The notes: a model not told the origin generated them from the sequence alone. DNA of 64,000 nucleotides from Kribbella pratensis (GCF_004366075.1 NZ_SODU01000001.1:186001-250000); one strand, 5' to 3'; shown: positions 25,730 through 35,468, counted from the stretch's first letter. Program-made: numbers and translations.

Positions 25730-26892
25730 AAGTCGATGATCGGCCTGCCGGTCGGCAACGCGAACGGCGCGATCCGCGGCGGCGTCGTACTGAAGGTCAG
25801 CCTGGAGAAGTTCGGTACGGCGACCTTGACAGTGCCGGTCGCGGCGGTCACGACGAGCAGATCCGTCTCCGCCGCCTTCGAGAACCGGCGCTTGCCCGCG
25901 GCAACGAACCTGTCGTCGTCGAGCCACTGGCCGAAGAACAGGCTGTCGTAGGCGTACGGCAGGCCGACCTGCCGCGCGGTTGCCACGTCGTACAGCGCGG
26001 GGCTCGCCCAGCCCGGCTCGATGCCCAGCAGCGCGTCTTCGGGCTCGGTCATCAGGTACTTTGCGGTCGGCGAGAGGAACGCCCTCTGGCCGGAGAACCT
26101 TGCCGGGGCGGTCGCCGACACGGTCTCCGCGATCGCCAGGCTCACGGCGGGTGGACGCTGCTCGAGCGGTTGCTGGAACACGATCTGCCCGGCCGTCACC
26201 GCGCGGACCGCGTTCGTCGAGACCTTGGCGATCCGTGTGCCCTGGTTCGTCCGGATGTCCCAGCGGTAGGGGCCGTCGACCGTCCCGAAGTACGCCATGT
26301 CGCCGTCGATCGCGACGACCTCTGAGCGGTACACGAGGCTCACGTTGGGCGGGATCGTGTTCCCGATCGCGGTCCGCACGAGTTCGCGATTCGCGGCGAC
26401 GTCGTACACCACGGACTCGTAGCGGTCGTTGAAGCCCTCGACCCAGGCGACCAGGTTCCCGCGATGGTCCGCTGTCAGGCTCCAAGCGCTCTTGCCGGTC
26501 GAGCGGACGCCTGAGCGGTCAGCCACGTGGATGACATTGTCGGCGCTCAGGAACACGAAGCCTGCGTCGGTCTGGACGAACGCGGTCACCCGGTGCGGCG
26601 CCACCGAGATGACCTCAGAGCCGTAGTGGATCTCGCTGCCCAGTGCAAAGGTCGCGCGGCGTTGCGTGAACGGCCCGGGCCGGGCCGGCTGGGGTTGTTC
26701 GTTGCGGGGCCTCAGCACACTCGCTCCGCCGACGGCCACGGCCGCGGTCGCGACGGCACCGCCGAGGATGCCGAGCGTGCGCCGGCGGGCGGCCCGGTGG
26801 TTGCCGGCCGCAATGATGCCGTCGAGGTCGAGCGGCGGCGGCTCGGTGCCGGCGGCACGTTCGGCCAGCGTGTCTCTGAGGAGGTCGTTCAT
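25723..26892 (-). CDS. Membrane-anchored protein coupled to a SigE-type sigma factor
   Basis: A 389-residue protein with a short cytoplasmic N-terminus ([20 protein letters not shown]), one transmembrane helix at about 36-58 ([20 protein letters not shown]), and a large exported domain with repeated short beta-strand blocks ([37 protein letters not shown]), suggesting a beta-propeller. Its ATG overlaps the sigma factor stop (ATGA). Position and topology fit an anti-sigma or signal-sensing partner, but no zinc-binding anti-sigma motif is visible. Function is inferred from context only. Confidence 0.7.
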   Translation of the reverse strand: MNDLLRDTLAERAAGTEPPPLDLDGIIAAGNHRAARRRTLGILGGAVATAAVAVGGASVLRPRNEQPQPARPGPFTQRRATFALGSEIHYGSEVISVAPHRVTAFVQTDAGFVFLSADNVIHVADRSGVRSTGKSAWSLTADHRGNLVAWVEGFNDRYESVVYDVAANRELVRTAIGNTIPPNVSLVYRSEVVAIDGDMAYFGTVDGPYRWDIRTNQGTRIAKVSTNAVRAVTAGQIVFQQPLEQRPPAVSLAIAETVSATAPARFSGQRAFLSPTAKYLMTEPEDALLGIEPGWASPALYDVATARQVGLPYAYDSLFFGQWLDDDRFVAAGKRRFSKAAETDLLVVTAATGTVKVAVPNFSRLTFSTTPPRIAPFALPTGRPIIDFY

Positions 26893-27395
26893 TCGGTGAT
26901 CCCTGCCTTCAGCACGACGTCGGAGCCCAGGCGGGCCCGGAGCTTCTTCAGTGCGTCGGAGACCTGGCTCTTCACGGTCCCGACGCTGCAGCCGAGGATC
27001 TCGGCGGTTTGCGGTTCGGTGAGGTCTTCGTAGTACCGCAGCACCAGCGCGGCGCGTTGCCGCGGCGGGAGCTTCTGCAGTTCGCGCCACAGCCAGACCC
27101 GGGCGGTCGCGTCGTCGGCGCCGACGGGCTGATCGGGTACGTCGTCGTACGGCCGCTCCGCTCGCCAGGACTTCCGGCGCCACCAGCCGATCGCGGTGGT
27201 GGTGATCGCGCGGCGCGTGTATGCCTCGGCGTTGTTCGGATCGCGCAGACGGTGCCAGCCGACGTACGTCTTGACCAGCGCCTCCTGGACGAGGTCCTCG
27301 GCGAGGCCGCGGTCGCTCGTCAGCAGGTACGCGTACCGGAAGAGCGCGCCATGTCTACTGGTCGCGAACTCGGCGAACCCGGTCGCCTCGGCCAT
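26889..27395 (-). CDS. SigE-family RNA polymerase sigma factor (ECF type)
   Basis: A 168-residue ECF sigma factor. Region 2 is at about 10-75 (GALFRYAYLLTSDRGLAEDLVQEALVK), and region 4 at about 105-160 (LPPRQRAALVLRYYEDLTE, then GCSVGTVKSQVSDALKKLR). It lacks region 3, as ECF factors do, and fits the actinobacterial SigE family. AAGGGGGA precedes the ATG. It follows an SGNH hydrolase gene after 19 bases and overlaps the membrane-anchored partner gene. Confidence 0.93.
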   Translation of the reverse strand: MAEATGFAEFATSRHGALFRYAYLLTSDRGLAEDLVQEALVKTYVGWHRLRDPNNAEAYTRRAITTTAIGWWRRKSWRAERPYDDVPDQPVGADDATARVWLWRELQKLPPRQRAALVLRYYEDLTEPQTAEILGCSVGTVKSQVSDALKKLRARLGSDVVLKAGITE

Positions 27396-27414
27396 CTGTC
27401 CCCCTTGGGTCTGT

Positions 27415-28218
27415 CTACCCTCCCTGACGTGGGGACGTAGGCAAAGGGTTGGGCGTTGCAGCTAGAAGCAACCGGGCGATGAGCGCGTGACCGGCCGAAT
27501 CCGGGTGGTCACCGTCCGAGGCGAGCAGCGCGGTGATGTCGGTGCTGTTCTCGAACGGCGTGTAGATGTCGACGTAGGTCGCGTCATCAGCCCGTGCCGC
27601 GGCGGCGATAGCGTTGTTCGTGCGGATCGTGAGCTGGTCGCTGGCGATCCGGCCGCTGGGGGTGTACTGCTGCTTGGCCACGTCGCCGTCCTTGAAGACG
27701 TTCCAGTAGCCGGTCATCAGGATCGTGGTCGGCAGGTTGCCGCGGAGATCGTGCACGCGGCTCAGGATCCGGCCGAGATTGGCCGTCAGCTGCTCGTACT
27801 CGTCGGACACGCAGTCGCCGGTGCACTGCCCGCTGGTGACGTCGTCGTGGTGGTCGCCGAAGTCGTTCGCGCCGATGGTGAGCAGTACGACGTTCGCGGC
27901 TTTCGTGGCCTGCTCGACGGGTGAGTTGCGCTGGTCGAGCTCCTGCAGCAGACCGGTCGAGTCGAGGCCCGCGACGCCTTGGTTGTCGACCGTGACCGGT
28001 ACGGCGGAGCGGTTGTGGAGCAGGTCGCCGTACAGCTGAGGGAAGGCGGCGCAGTCGCAGTTGGAACCGGAGGTGACCGAGTCGCCGAGGGCCACCACCC
28101 GGACCTGGCCTGCGGCAGGCGGTGGGAGGAGCTCGCTGACCGTGTCGGCGCCGGTGACCGCGCTGACGAACGCGAGCACGAGCAGGCCGGCGGCGAGCCG
28201 TCGGAGTGTGTGGATCAC
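27415..28218 (-). CDS. Secreted SGNH/GDSL hydrolase
   Basis: A 267-residue exported esterase or lipase. A signal peptide is visible (RRLAAGLLVLAFVSAVTGA). Block I is VVALGDSVTSGS with the catalytic Ser, block III is LLTIGANDF, and block V is DGDHPDSAGHALIA with the catalytic Asp-x-x-His. Two Cys pairs (CDC, CTGDC) may be disulfides. The GTG start overlaps the stop of the upstream esterase gene (GTGA), so both hydrolases are made together and exported. Confidence 0.9.
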   Translation of the reverse strand: MIHTLRRLAAGLLVLAFVSAVTGADTVSELLPPPAAGQVRVVALGDSVTSGSNCDCAAFPQLYGDLLHNRSAVPVTVDNQGVAGLDSTGLLQELDQRNSPVEQATKAANVVLLTIGANDFGDHHDDVTSGQCTGDCVSDEYEQLTANLGRILSRVHDLRGNLPTTILMTGYWNVFKDGDVAKQQYTPSGRIASDQLTIRTNNAIAAAARADDATYVDIYTPFENSTDITALLASDGDHPDSAGHALIARLLLAATPNPLPTSPRQGG

Positions 28219-29501
28219 GCCGGTTTGGTGTGGCTCCCGTCGTGCTGAGGAAGGGCGAGCTGGTTGACGAGCCAAGGATAGGCCGACGCGAACGCGGGCG
28301 CGGCGAACTGCCACACGTGCGTGCCGGGGGAGATCTCGACCCGGGACCAGATGCCCACCTTGGCCCCGGCCGTGGACAGTTCCTCGGCCTCGTGCTGGTG
28401 GCGCAGCTCCGCGGTGCTGGTGAGGAACAGTCCGTTCACGCCCGTGTACTTGCCGTGGGCACGCATCACGAGGAGCGGTTCGTTGGCCTTCTCGAGCGCC
28501 ACGTTGCCGCCGTACAGATCGTGCAGGCTGGCGGCCGGCGTCGTCGTGTACGGCGCGAGGTCGCCGGAGATGTCGATGAAGTGGTCGAACACGTCCGGGT
28601 GCTCGACGACCAGGTCGAGGGCGCAGGTGCCGCCCATCGAGAACCCGGCGACGGCCCACTGCCTCGGGTTGGTGGAGGCGCCGAACGTCTTCTCGACGTA
28701 CTTCGGGATGTCCTCGTCGAGATGGTCGGCGGAGTTGCCCCGCGGCCCGTTCACGCACTCGGTGTCGTTGTCGAACTTCGCGATCGGGTCGGTGAACACC
28801 AGGATCGGCGCGTACCCGTGGTGCCGGTGCGCGTACGCGTCGGACACCTGTACGGCGTTGCCGAGGCGCACCCAGTCACCCGGGCCGCCGCGCTCGCCAC
28901 CGATCAACTCGACCACCGGGAGCGCCTGCCGGTGAGCGCCGCGGACGAACCAGATCGGCGGCAGGTACACGAGCTCCTGCCGGTGGTCGAAATGGCTGTA
29001 CGTCGCGGGAATGTTCACCGCGACCAGCCGCCCGGCCGTCGGCATCTTCGTCGTACGGGCGTCGTGCGCGAGCCCCGACATCGACACCTGACCCGGCAGC
29101 GGAGCGTTACGCCAGTCGTTCACCGCGGAGTCGATCGTGGGGTAGTACCCGACGAACTGGTTGACGCCGTTGGCACCCACCAGCGCCGCGAGCGCCGCCG
29201 CAACCACAGCCGCCCCCCGCCGCCACCACCGAGCACTTCGCCACCCGACCCCCAGCACGATCAGCGCCCCCACAGCCACCCCGAACCACAACCACACGAC
29301 AAACGGCAGCGGATCCGTCAGCCCGACGAGCTTCGCCCCCGGGTACGCCGCCACCAGCGTCACCAACGCGGCCCCACCAGCCACCCAGGGCACCCGCCGC
29401 CGCCACACCCGATCCCGCCACCCCACCGCCACAACCAACACCCCGGCAGCCAACACCTCCAGCACCACCGGAAACCATCCCCCGAGCAACGACACACTCA
29501 T
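28215..29501 (-). CDS. Membrane-anchored alpha/beta-hydrolase (esterase family)
   Basis: A 428-residue protein. The first 120 residues hold three or four transmembrane helices; the remainder is an exported alpha/beta-hydrolase of the putative-esterase type related to antigen 85/esterase D. The nucleophile elbow is AGFSMGGTCALDL, an acid lies further on, and PGTHVWQFAAPAF carries the catalytic His. The ATG at 29501 is chosen because GGAGG lies five bases before it. Overlap with the SGNH hydrolase gene indicates joint action on an envelope or extracellular ester. Confidence 0.85.
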   Translation of the reverse strand: MSVSLLGGWFPVVLEVLAAGVLVVAVGWRDRVWRRRVPWVAGGAALVTLVAAYPGAKLVGLTDPLPFVVWLWFGVAVGALIVLGVGWRSARWWRRGAAVVAAALAALVGANGVNQFVGYYPTIDSAVNDWRNAPLPGQVSMSGLAHDARTTKMPTAGRLVAVNIPATYSHFDHRQELVYLPPIWFVRGAHRQALPVVELIGGERGGPGDWVRLGNAVQVSDAYAHRHHGYAPILVFTDPIAKFDNDTECVNGPRGNSADHLDEDIPKYVEKTFGASTNPRQWAVAGFSMGGTCALDLVVEHPDVFDHFIDISGDLAPYTTTPAASLHDLYGGNVALEKANEPLLVMRAHGKYTGVNGLFLTSTAELRHQHEAEELSTAGAKVGIWSRVEISPGTHVWQFAAPAFASAYPWLVNQLALPQHDGSHTKPA

Positions 29502-29826
29502 CCAACCCTCCGAACCCTGAACAAACCCAAACCGCAGACGCCCCACCACACCAAACGGTTGGCACGCCAGTCGCCGCCCCTCTCAGCGGCTACTCAGCCA
29601 CCGAAGGCGAAGGCGGGAGGCACCTACGTCCACCGAGTCGTGAATCTCGGCGGTCGAACGCCGCTGACAGCAGCCTCGATCCACGACTCGGGATTCCGCG
29701 GACCAACCAAACGCCACGACTCGGCGTGCTGCCGAACGAGCAGATCCAGCGCGCAAGGTGGGCGTTCGGTGGTGCGGGCGACAGGAATGGCGCATGGCGA
29801 CAACTCGGGAGTCGTAGGGTCGGGGC
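29502..29826. other. Non-coding region with a repeated CACGACTCGG motif
   Basis: No convincing gene lies here. The decamer CCGAGTCGTG (29633-29642) is repeated as its complement CACGACTCGG at 29682-29691 and again at 29715-29724. The first two form a 14-base inverted repeat with one mismatch around a 35-base loop that holds its own GGCG/CGCC stem. The region separates the esterase run from the divergent VOC gene, and could be regulatory or a dispersed repeat. Confidence 0.5.
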
Positions 29827-30438
29827 ATGCTCGATCATCTGGTGTTGGCTACTGACGATCTTCGGGGGAGCGTGGCTGCGTTTGCTGCGGCTACTGGGGT
29901 TGAGCCTGTTGAGGGTGGGCGGCATGTGGGGCGGGGGACTCGTAACTATCTGGTCGGGCTCGGGGATGCGTCGTACCTGGAGATCATCGGGCCTGATGTC
30001 GAGCGGCCGGTCGAGGGGGCGATGCCGTTCGGGATCGATGGGCTTCAGGGGTCGCGGCTGGTGACGTGGGCGGTTCGGCCGGCGGACATCGAGGCCGCGG
30101 TGGTTGCGGCGCGGGAGGCCGGGGCTGACCTCGGCCCGATCGAGTCGATGAGCCGGAGGACGCCGGCGGGGGAGTTGCTCAGTTGGCGGCTGACCGCGGC
30201 GTACCCGGCGCCGTACGACGGGATCGTGCCGTTCCTGATCGACTGGGGGACGAGCCGGCATCCGGCCGGGTCCGGTTTGCCGTCGGTGGAGCTGGTCGAC
30301 TTCGGGGCGACGCATCCACGGCCGGACGAGGTGAACGCCGTACTGGACGCGCTGGAAATCGGTCTGCGAGCGGTGCCGGGTGAGCCGGGATTGCAGGCGA
30401 CGGTCGCCGGACCGGGAGGTACGTACTCGCTGCGGTGA
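29827..30438 (+). CDS. VOC family protein (glyoxalase-like)
   Basis: A 203-residue protein of the Glyoxalase_3-like VOC group. It starts MLDHLVLATDDLRGSVAAF and has GTRNYLVGLGDASYLEIIGPD, both typical of the first beta-alpha-beta-beta-beta module; the metal ligands would be His4 and the Glu of YLEIIG. Function beyond metal-dependent chemistry cannot be predicted. It ends 134 bases before glpF. Confidence 0.85.
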   Translation: MLDHLVLATDDLRGSVAAFAAATGVEPVEGGRHVGRGTRNYLVGLGDASYLEIIGPDVERPVEGAMPFGIDGLQGSRLVTWAVRPADIEAAVVAAREAGADLGPIESMSRRTPAGELLSWRLTAAYPAPYDGIVPFLIDWGTSRHPAGSGLPSVELVDFGATHPRPDEVNAVLDALEIGLRAVPGEPGLQATVAGPGGTYSLR

Positions 30439-30476
30439 GTTCACCGGGTGTCGCAGCCGGAAGCCAGGTGGGCGCC

Positions 30477-30493
30477 GTTCGACAATGTCGAAC
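30477..30493. promoter_or_regulatory. GylR/IclR-type operator upstream of glpF
   Basis: GTTCGACA-A-TGTCGAAC is a perfect 8-bp inverted repeat with one central base, 80 bases upstream of the glpF start. Its placement before the glycerol operon and the presence of an IclR-family gene beside the second glpK make it a good candidate site for that regulator. Confidence 0.6.
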
Positions 30494-30572
30494 GATGGGC
30501 GTTGTGCCGCCTCGCGATCGCTCCTACATTCCAGCCAGCCGTGGTCGTCACGGCGGGGAAGGGAGGTTCGGT

Positions 30573-31409
30573 ATGGCTACGACCGAAGCGGTCAAAGCGA
30601 AGACCCTTCTGGGGGAGTGTTCGGCCGAACTGGCGGGCACGTTCATCCTGATCCTGTTCGGCGTCGGCGTGGTGGCGCAGGTGGTGGCGGGCGGGATCGG
30701 GAACCACGACTCGATCGCGTGGGCGTGGGGTCTCGGCGTGACCCTGGGCATCTACACCGCCGGCCGGATGACCGGCGCGCATCTGAATCCGGCGGTGACG
30801 ATCGCGCTGGCGGCGTTCCGCGGGTTCAGCTGGAAGAAGGTGCTGCCGTACTCGGTGGCGCAGTTCCTCGGGGCGTTCCTGGCGGCGCTCGTGGTTCGCT
30901 GGAACTACACCGAGGCGATCGGCAAGGTGGACCCGGGGCACACGATCAAGACCCAGGGCATTTTCTCCACCCTGCCCGGCAACGGCAGCCTGGATCTCGG
31001 CGTGCACATGTGGGGCGGCTTCCGGGACCAGATCATCGGTACGGCGATCCTGATGTTCGTGATCCTCGCGATCACCGACCTGCGCAACACCTCCCCGGCG
31101 GCGAACCTGGCGCCGTTGATCGTCGGCCTGCTGGTGGTCGGGATCGGGATGGCGTGGGGCACCAACGCCGGGTACGCGATCAACCCGGCCCGTGACTTCG
31201 GTCCCCGGGTCGCCTCGTTGATCACCGGGTACGGAGGAGCACTCAAGGATCAGTTCGGGGACGTCTATTTCTGGGTGCCGATCGTGGCACCGATCATCGG
31301 CGCGCTGGTGGGTGCGTTCCTGTACGACCTGTTGGTCGGCCGGAACCTTCCGATCGCCGAAGAGGACGAGGAGCCGGGCCGGATCCCGGAGGAGAACACC
31401 ACAGCATGA
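30573..31409 (+). CDS. glpF: Glycerol uptake facilitator (aquaglyceroporin)
   Basis: A 278-residue MIP-family channel with six transmembrane helices. The two NPA half-helix motifs are at 72-74 (HLNPAVTIAL) and 204-206 (AINPARDFGPR). Asp208 after the second NPA marks glycerol-conducting members rather than water channels. GGGAGG precedes the ATG. First gene of glpF-glpK-glpD, admitting glycerol for phosphorylation by the next gene product. Confidence 0.95.
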   Translation: MATTEAVKAKTLLGECSAELAGTFILILFGVGVVAQVVAGGIGNHDSIAWAWGLGVTLGIYTAGRMTGAHLNPAVTIALAAFRGFSWKKVLPYSVAQFLGAFLAALVVRWNYTEAIGKVDPGHTIKTQGIFSTLPGNGSLDLGVHMWGGFRDQIIGTAILMFVILAITDLRNTSPAANLAPLIVGLLVVGIGMAWGTNAGYAINPARDFGPRVASLITGYGGALKDQFGDVYFWVPIVAPIIGALVGAFLYDLLVGRNLPIAEEDEEPGRIPEENTTA

Positions 31410-31457
31410 GCAGGCAGCGTGAGCAGTGTCGTGAGCAGTGTGAGGAGAGGACTTTCC

Positions 31458-32975
31458 ATGGCTGACTTCGTCGGCGCCGTCGACCAGGGCACCACGAGCA
31501 CCCGTTTCATGATCTTCGACCACTCCGGCAACGAGGTGGGCATCCACCAGTTGGAGCACGAGCAGATCCTGCCGCAGGCGGGCTGGGTCGAGCACAACCC
31601 GGTCGAGATCTGGGAGCGGACCAGCTCGGTGATCCAGACCGCGCTGGGTTCGAAGGGTCTGCAGGCGAGTGACCTGGCGGCGCTCGGGATCACCAACCAG
31701 CGCGAGACGGCGGTGGTCTGGAACCGCAAGACCGGCCGGCCCTACTACAACGCGATCGTCTGGCAGGACACCCGGACCGACCGGATCGCGTCCGCGCTCG
31801 AACGCGAGGGCAAGGGCGACGTCATCCGGCAGAAGGCCGGCCTGCCGCCGGCGACGTACTTCTCGGCCGGCAAGGTGCAGTGGATCCTGGAGAACGTCGA
31901 CGGCGTCCGGGCGGCGGCCGAGGCCGGTGACGCCGTGTTCGGCAACACCGACACCTGGCTGCTGTGGAACCTGACCGGTGGCGTGAACGGTGGCGTGCAC
32001 ATCACCGATGTGACGAACTCCAGCCGCACGATGCTGATGAACCTCGAGACGCTCGACTGGGACGACGAGCTGATCAGCTTCTTCAACATCCCGCGGCAGA
32101 TGCTGCCGGAGATCCGGCCGTCGTCGGACCCGAACAAGTACGGCGAAACACTCGCCCACGGTCCGCTCGGCGGCGTCGTACCGCTGACCGGCGACCTCGG
32201 CGACCAGCAGGCCGCGACCGTCGGCCAGGTCTGCTTCAACCCGGGCGAGGCCAAGAACACCTACGGCACGGGTAACTTCATGCTGCTCAACACCGGCACG
32301 GAGCTGGTCCGTTCGAAGGCCGGCCTGCTCAGCACGATGTGCTACAAGTTCGGCGACGAGGCCCCGGTGTACGCGCTGGAGGGCTCGATCGCGGTCACCG
32401 GCTCCGCGGTGCAGTGGCTGCGGGACCAGCTCGGCATCATCTCCGGTGCGAGCGAGACCGAGACGCTCGCCCGCCAGGTCGAGGACAACGGCGGCGTGTA
32501 CTTCGTGCCCGCGTTCTCCGGCCTGTTCGCGCCGTACTGGCGGTCCGATGCCCGCGGCGCGATCGTGGGTCTGTCCCGGTTCAACACCAACGCCCACCTG
32601 GCGCGCGCAACACTGGAAGCGATCTGCTACCAGAGCAAGGACGTCGCGGACGCGATGGAGAAGGACTCGGGCGTGAAGCTCGACGTGCTCAAGGTCGACG
32701 GCGGTGTGACGGCGAACGAGCTCTGCATGCAGATGCAGGCCGACATCCTCGGCGTACCGGTGAGCAAGCCGGTCGTCGCGGAGACCACCGCGCTCGGAGC
32801 GGCGTACGCGGCCGGCCTGGCCGTCGGGTTCTGGAAGAACCAGGAAGAGCTCGTCCAGAACTGGAACGAGGACAAGCGGTGGACGCCGCAGTGGGACGAC
32901 GACCAGCGTGCGACGGGGTACGCCGGATGGCAGAAGGCCGTCCAGCGCACGCTTGACTGGGTCGACGTCGACTGA
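31458..32975 (+). CDS. glpK: Glycerol kinase 1
   Basis: A 505-residue FGGY kinase that phosphorylates glycerol to glycerol-3-phosphate. The N-terminal phosphate-binding loop is [15 protein letters not shown]; substrate residues appear in [14 protein letters not shown] and WQDTRTD; ATPase-fold signatures [15 protein letters not shown] and [19 protein letters not shown] are complete. GAGGAGAGG precedes the ATG. It lies between glpF and glpD. A second, divergent-sequence glycerol kinase gene is 2.5 kb away. Confidence 0.96.
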   Translation: MADFVGAVDQGTTSTRFMIFDHSGNEVGIHQLEHEQILPQAGWVEHNPVEIWERTSSVIQTALGSKGLQASDLAALGITNQRETAVVWNRKTGRPYYNAIVWQDTRTDRIASALEREGKGDVIRQKAGLPPATYFSAGKVQWILENVDGVRAAAEAGDAVFGNTDTWLLWNLTGGVNGGVHITDVTNSSRTMLMNLETLDWDDELISFFNIPRQMLPEIRPSSDPNKYGETLAHGPLGGVVPLTGDLGDQQAATVGQVCFNPGEAKNTYGTGNFMLLNTGTELVRSKAGLLSTMCYKFGDEAPVYALEGSIAVTGSAVQWLRDQLGIISGASETETLARQVEDNGGVYFVPAFSGLFAPYWRSDARGAIVGLSRFNTNAHLARATLEAICYQSKDVADAMEKDSGVKLDVLKVDGGVTANELCMQMQADILGVPVSKPVVAETTALGAAYAAGLAVGFWKNQEELVQNWNEDKRWTPQWDDDQRATGYAGWQKAVQRTLDWVDVD

Positions 32976-33012
32976 TCTAGCACGACCTACGGATTCGGAA
33001 GGACGAAACACA

Positions 33013-34725
33013 GTGGCTGTAGTGGCTCTGTCACCGCAAGCAAGGGCCGACGCGATCGACGCGCTGGCCGACGGGCGCGAACTGGACGTCCTGGTGATCG
33101 GTGGCGGGGTGGTCGGCACCGGCGCGGCGCTCGACGCTGCGACCCGCGGCCTGACCACCGGACTGCTGGAGGCGCGCGACTTCGCGAGCGGCACCTCCAG
33201 CAGGTCCAGCAAGCTGATCCACGGTGGCCTGCGCTACCTGGAGATGCTCGACTTCCGGCTCGTGCACGAGGCGCTGCAGGAGCGCGGTCTGCTCCTGCAA
33301 CGCCTGGCGCCGCACCTGGTGAAGCCGGTGCCGTTCCTGTATCCGCTGCAGCACCGCTGGTGGGAGCGGTTCTACGCCGGCGCCGGCGTCGCGCTGTACG
33401 ACGGTATGGCGGTCAGCTCCGGCCTCGGCGCCGGACTGCCCATCCACCGGCACCTGACCCGGCGCGGCGCGATGCGGCTCGTTCCGTCGTTGAAGAAGTC
33501 CGCACTGGTCGGCGCGTTGCAGTACTACGACGCGCAGGTCGACGACGCGCGGCACACGATGGAGCTCGCCCGGACCGCGGCGTCGTACGGCGCCTTCGTC
33601 GCGAACCGGGTGAAGGTGACCGGGTTCCTGCGGCAGGGCGAGCGGGTCACCGGCGTCCAGGCGAAGGACCTGGAGAGCGGGCGCGAGTTCGAGGTCCGCG
33701 CCAAGCAGGTCGTGAACGCGACCGGTGTCTGGACCGACGACACACAGGCGATGGTGGGGGAGCGCGGGCAGTACCACGTCCGCGCGTCGAAGGGCATCCA
33801 CCTCGTCGTGCCGAAGGACCGGATCCAGTCCAGCACCGGGATGATCCTGCGGACCGAGAAGTCCGTGCTGTTCATCATCCCGTGGGGCCGGCACTGGCTG
33901 ATCGGCACCACGGACACGGACTGGCAACTGGACAAGGCGCACCCGGCCGCGACCAGCAAGGACATCGAGTACCTGCTCGACCACGTCAACGCGGTCCTCA
34001 CCACACCGCTCACCCGCGAGGACGTCGAGGGCGTGTACGCCGGTCTGCGGCCGCTGCTCGCCGGCGAGTCGGAGAGTACGTCGAAGCTGTCCCGCGAACA
34101 CGTCGTCGCGCACGCGGCGCCGGGTCTCGTGGTGGTTGCCGGTGGCAAATACACGACGTACCGGGTGATGGCCAAGGACGCGATCGACGCGGCCGCGGAC
34201 GCGCTCGACGGACGGGTGCCGCGCAGCGTCACGAAGAACATCCCGCTGGTCGGCGCGGACGGCTACCAGGCGCTGTGGAACCAGCGGCACCTGATCGCGC
34301 GACGCTCCGGCCTGCACGTCGCCCGGATCGAGCACCTGCTGAACCGGTACGGCGCGCTGATCGACGAGGTCCTCGAGCTCGTCGCCGAGGACCCGTCGCT
34401 GGGCGAGCAGCTGCCCGGCACGCAGGACTACCTGAAGGCCGAGATCGTGTACGGCGCGAAGGCCGAGGGGGCCCGTCACCTCGACGACATCCTGGCCCGG
34501 CGGACCCGGATCTCGATCGAGGCCTGGGACCGCGGCGTCGGCGCCGCCGAGGCGGCCGCCCGGCTGGTCGCCCCGATCCTCGGCTGGGACGAGGCCACGA
34601 TCGAGCGGGAGGTCTCGTTCTACACCCGGCGGGTCCAGTCCGAACGCGACTCGCAGGACCAGCCCGACGACGAGTCGGCAGATAAGGTCCGCCTCGAAGC
34701 ACCGGACATCGTCTCCCCGGCCTGA
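33013..34725 (+). CDS. glpD: Glycerol-3-phosphate dehydrogenase (FAD)
   Basis: A 570-residue respiratory flavoprotein that oxidises glycerol-3-phosphate to dihydroxyacetone phosphate at the membrane. The FAD dinucleotide-binding motif is VIGGGVVGTGAALDAATRG near residue 30, and SSRSSKLIHGGLRYLE is a GlpD/GlpA signature. The C-terminal helical domain is present. The GTG start follows GGAAGGA. Third gene of the glycerol operon. Confidence 0.96.
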   Translation: MAVVALSPQARADAIDALADGRELDVLVIGGGVVGTGAALDAATRGLTTGLLEARDFASGTSSRSSKLIHGGLRYLEMLDFRLVHEALQERGLLLQRLAPHLVKPVPFLYPLQHRWWERFYAGAGVALYDGMAVSSGLGAGLPIHRHLTRRGAMRLVPSLKKSALVGALQYYDAQVDDARHTMELARTAASYGAFVANRVKVTGFLRQGERVTGVQAKDLESGREFEVRAKQVVNATGVWTDDTQAMVGERGQYHVRASKGIHLVVPKDRIQSSTGMILRTEKSVLFIIPWGRHWLIGTTDTDWQLDKAHPAATSKDIEYLLDHVNAVLTTPLTREDVEGVYAGLRPLLAGESESTSKLSREHVVAHAAPGLVVVAGGKYTTYRVMAKDAIDAAADALDGRVPRSVTKNIPLVGADGYQALWNQRHLIARRSGLHVARIEHLLNRYGALIDEVLELVAEDPSLGEQLPGTQDYLKAEIVYGAKAEGARHLDDILARRTRISIEAWDRGVGAAEAAARLVAPILGWDEATIEREVSFYTRRVQSERDSQDQPDDESADKVRLEAPDIVSPA

Positions 34726-34737
34726 CAACTGGACGTC

Positions 34738-34777
34738 CTCGTCCCTCCCGTGTCTTACTCGATGCGGGAGGGACGAG
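34738..34777 (+). promoter_or_regulatory. Stem-loop between glpD and the downstream membrane-protein gene
   Basis: CTCGTCCCTCCCG and CGGGAGGGACGAG are perfect 13-base complementary arms around a 14-base loop. The right arm contains the GGGAGG ribosome-binding site of the gene at 34781 and ends three bases before its ATG, so folding would hide that site. It has no U-tract, so it may attenuate translation rather than terminate. Confidence 0.55.
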
Positions 34778-34780
34778 ATC

Positions 34781-35461
34781 ATGGTGGGGGAGACAGCACA
34801 GTTGGATGGACAGTGGCGAACGCTGTCCATCACGGGTGGGTCGGCCGGCGTGGCAGGGCTGCTGCTGGTCGCCGGGAGTCAGGCGCTGGTGCAGGTCGGC
34901 GGCGGCGAGCCGGCGTTCGACGCGTCCGGGGACGAGATCCTGCGGTTCCTGGAGGCGCGGCACGACACCCTGTACGCGATCGGGACGTTCCTGGGCCTGC
35001 TCGCCGTACTGGCGCTGGCGTGTTTCGTCTCGGTGGTAGCGGTGATCCTCCGCGAGGCGGAGGGCCGGCCGGCGTGGCGATCGGCGTTCGCGTTCACATC
35101 GGGCCTCGCGTTCGTCGTACTGCTGATGAGTCCGGGCTGGGAGCTGGCCGCGTACCGGACGGACGACGGCGTCGACCCGCAGATCGCCCGGTACGCCTTC
35201 GACATGGGAAACCTGGGTTTCGCCAACGCCTGGGTGGCGCTGGCCGGATTCCTCGCCGCGGCCGGGTGGATCATGGTCGGTACGCCGTCGCTTCCGAGCT
35301 GGCTCGGCTGGGTCGCGATCGTGGCCGCGTTCGGTTTCCTGCTCGGCCGCGCGTTCTGGACCACGTCCGTCTGGCTGATCCCGTACGCGGTCTTCTGGAT
35401 CTGGGTCGTCGCGCTCAGCATCTACCTGTTCCGCGGCCGCGTGCCGGGGAGGACCGGCTGA
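34781..35461 (+). CDS. Hypothetical membrane protein
   Basis: A 226-residue protein with about six hydrophobic helices (GGSAGVAGLLLVAGSQALV, TFLGLLAVLALACFVSVVAV, WVALAGFLAAAGWIMVG and others). No known family was recognised. It lies 55 bases after glpD with a stem-loop over its ribosome-binding site, so it may be a down-regulated end of the glycerol operon. It converges with the second glycerol kinase gene. Confidence 0.7.
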   Translation: MVGETAQLDGQWRTLSITGGSAGVAGLLLVAGSQALVQVGGGEPAFDASGDEILRFLEARHDTLYAIGTFLGLLAVLALACFVSVVAVILREAEGRPAWRSAFAFTSGLAFVVLLMSPGWELAAYRTDDGVDPQIARYAFDMGNLGFANAWVALAGFLAAAGWIMVGTPSLPSWLGWVAIVAAFGFLLGRAFWTTSVWLIPYAVFWIWVVALSIYLFRGRVPGRTG

Positions 35462-35468
35462 AGGGTTG

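Noticed and set aside
30441..33212. A 923-codon open frame on the minus strand opposite glpF and glpK.
   Set aside because: It is antisense to two well-conserved glycerol genes and has shadow-like composition.
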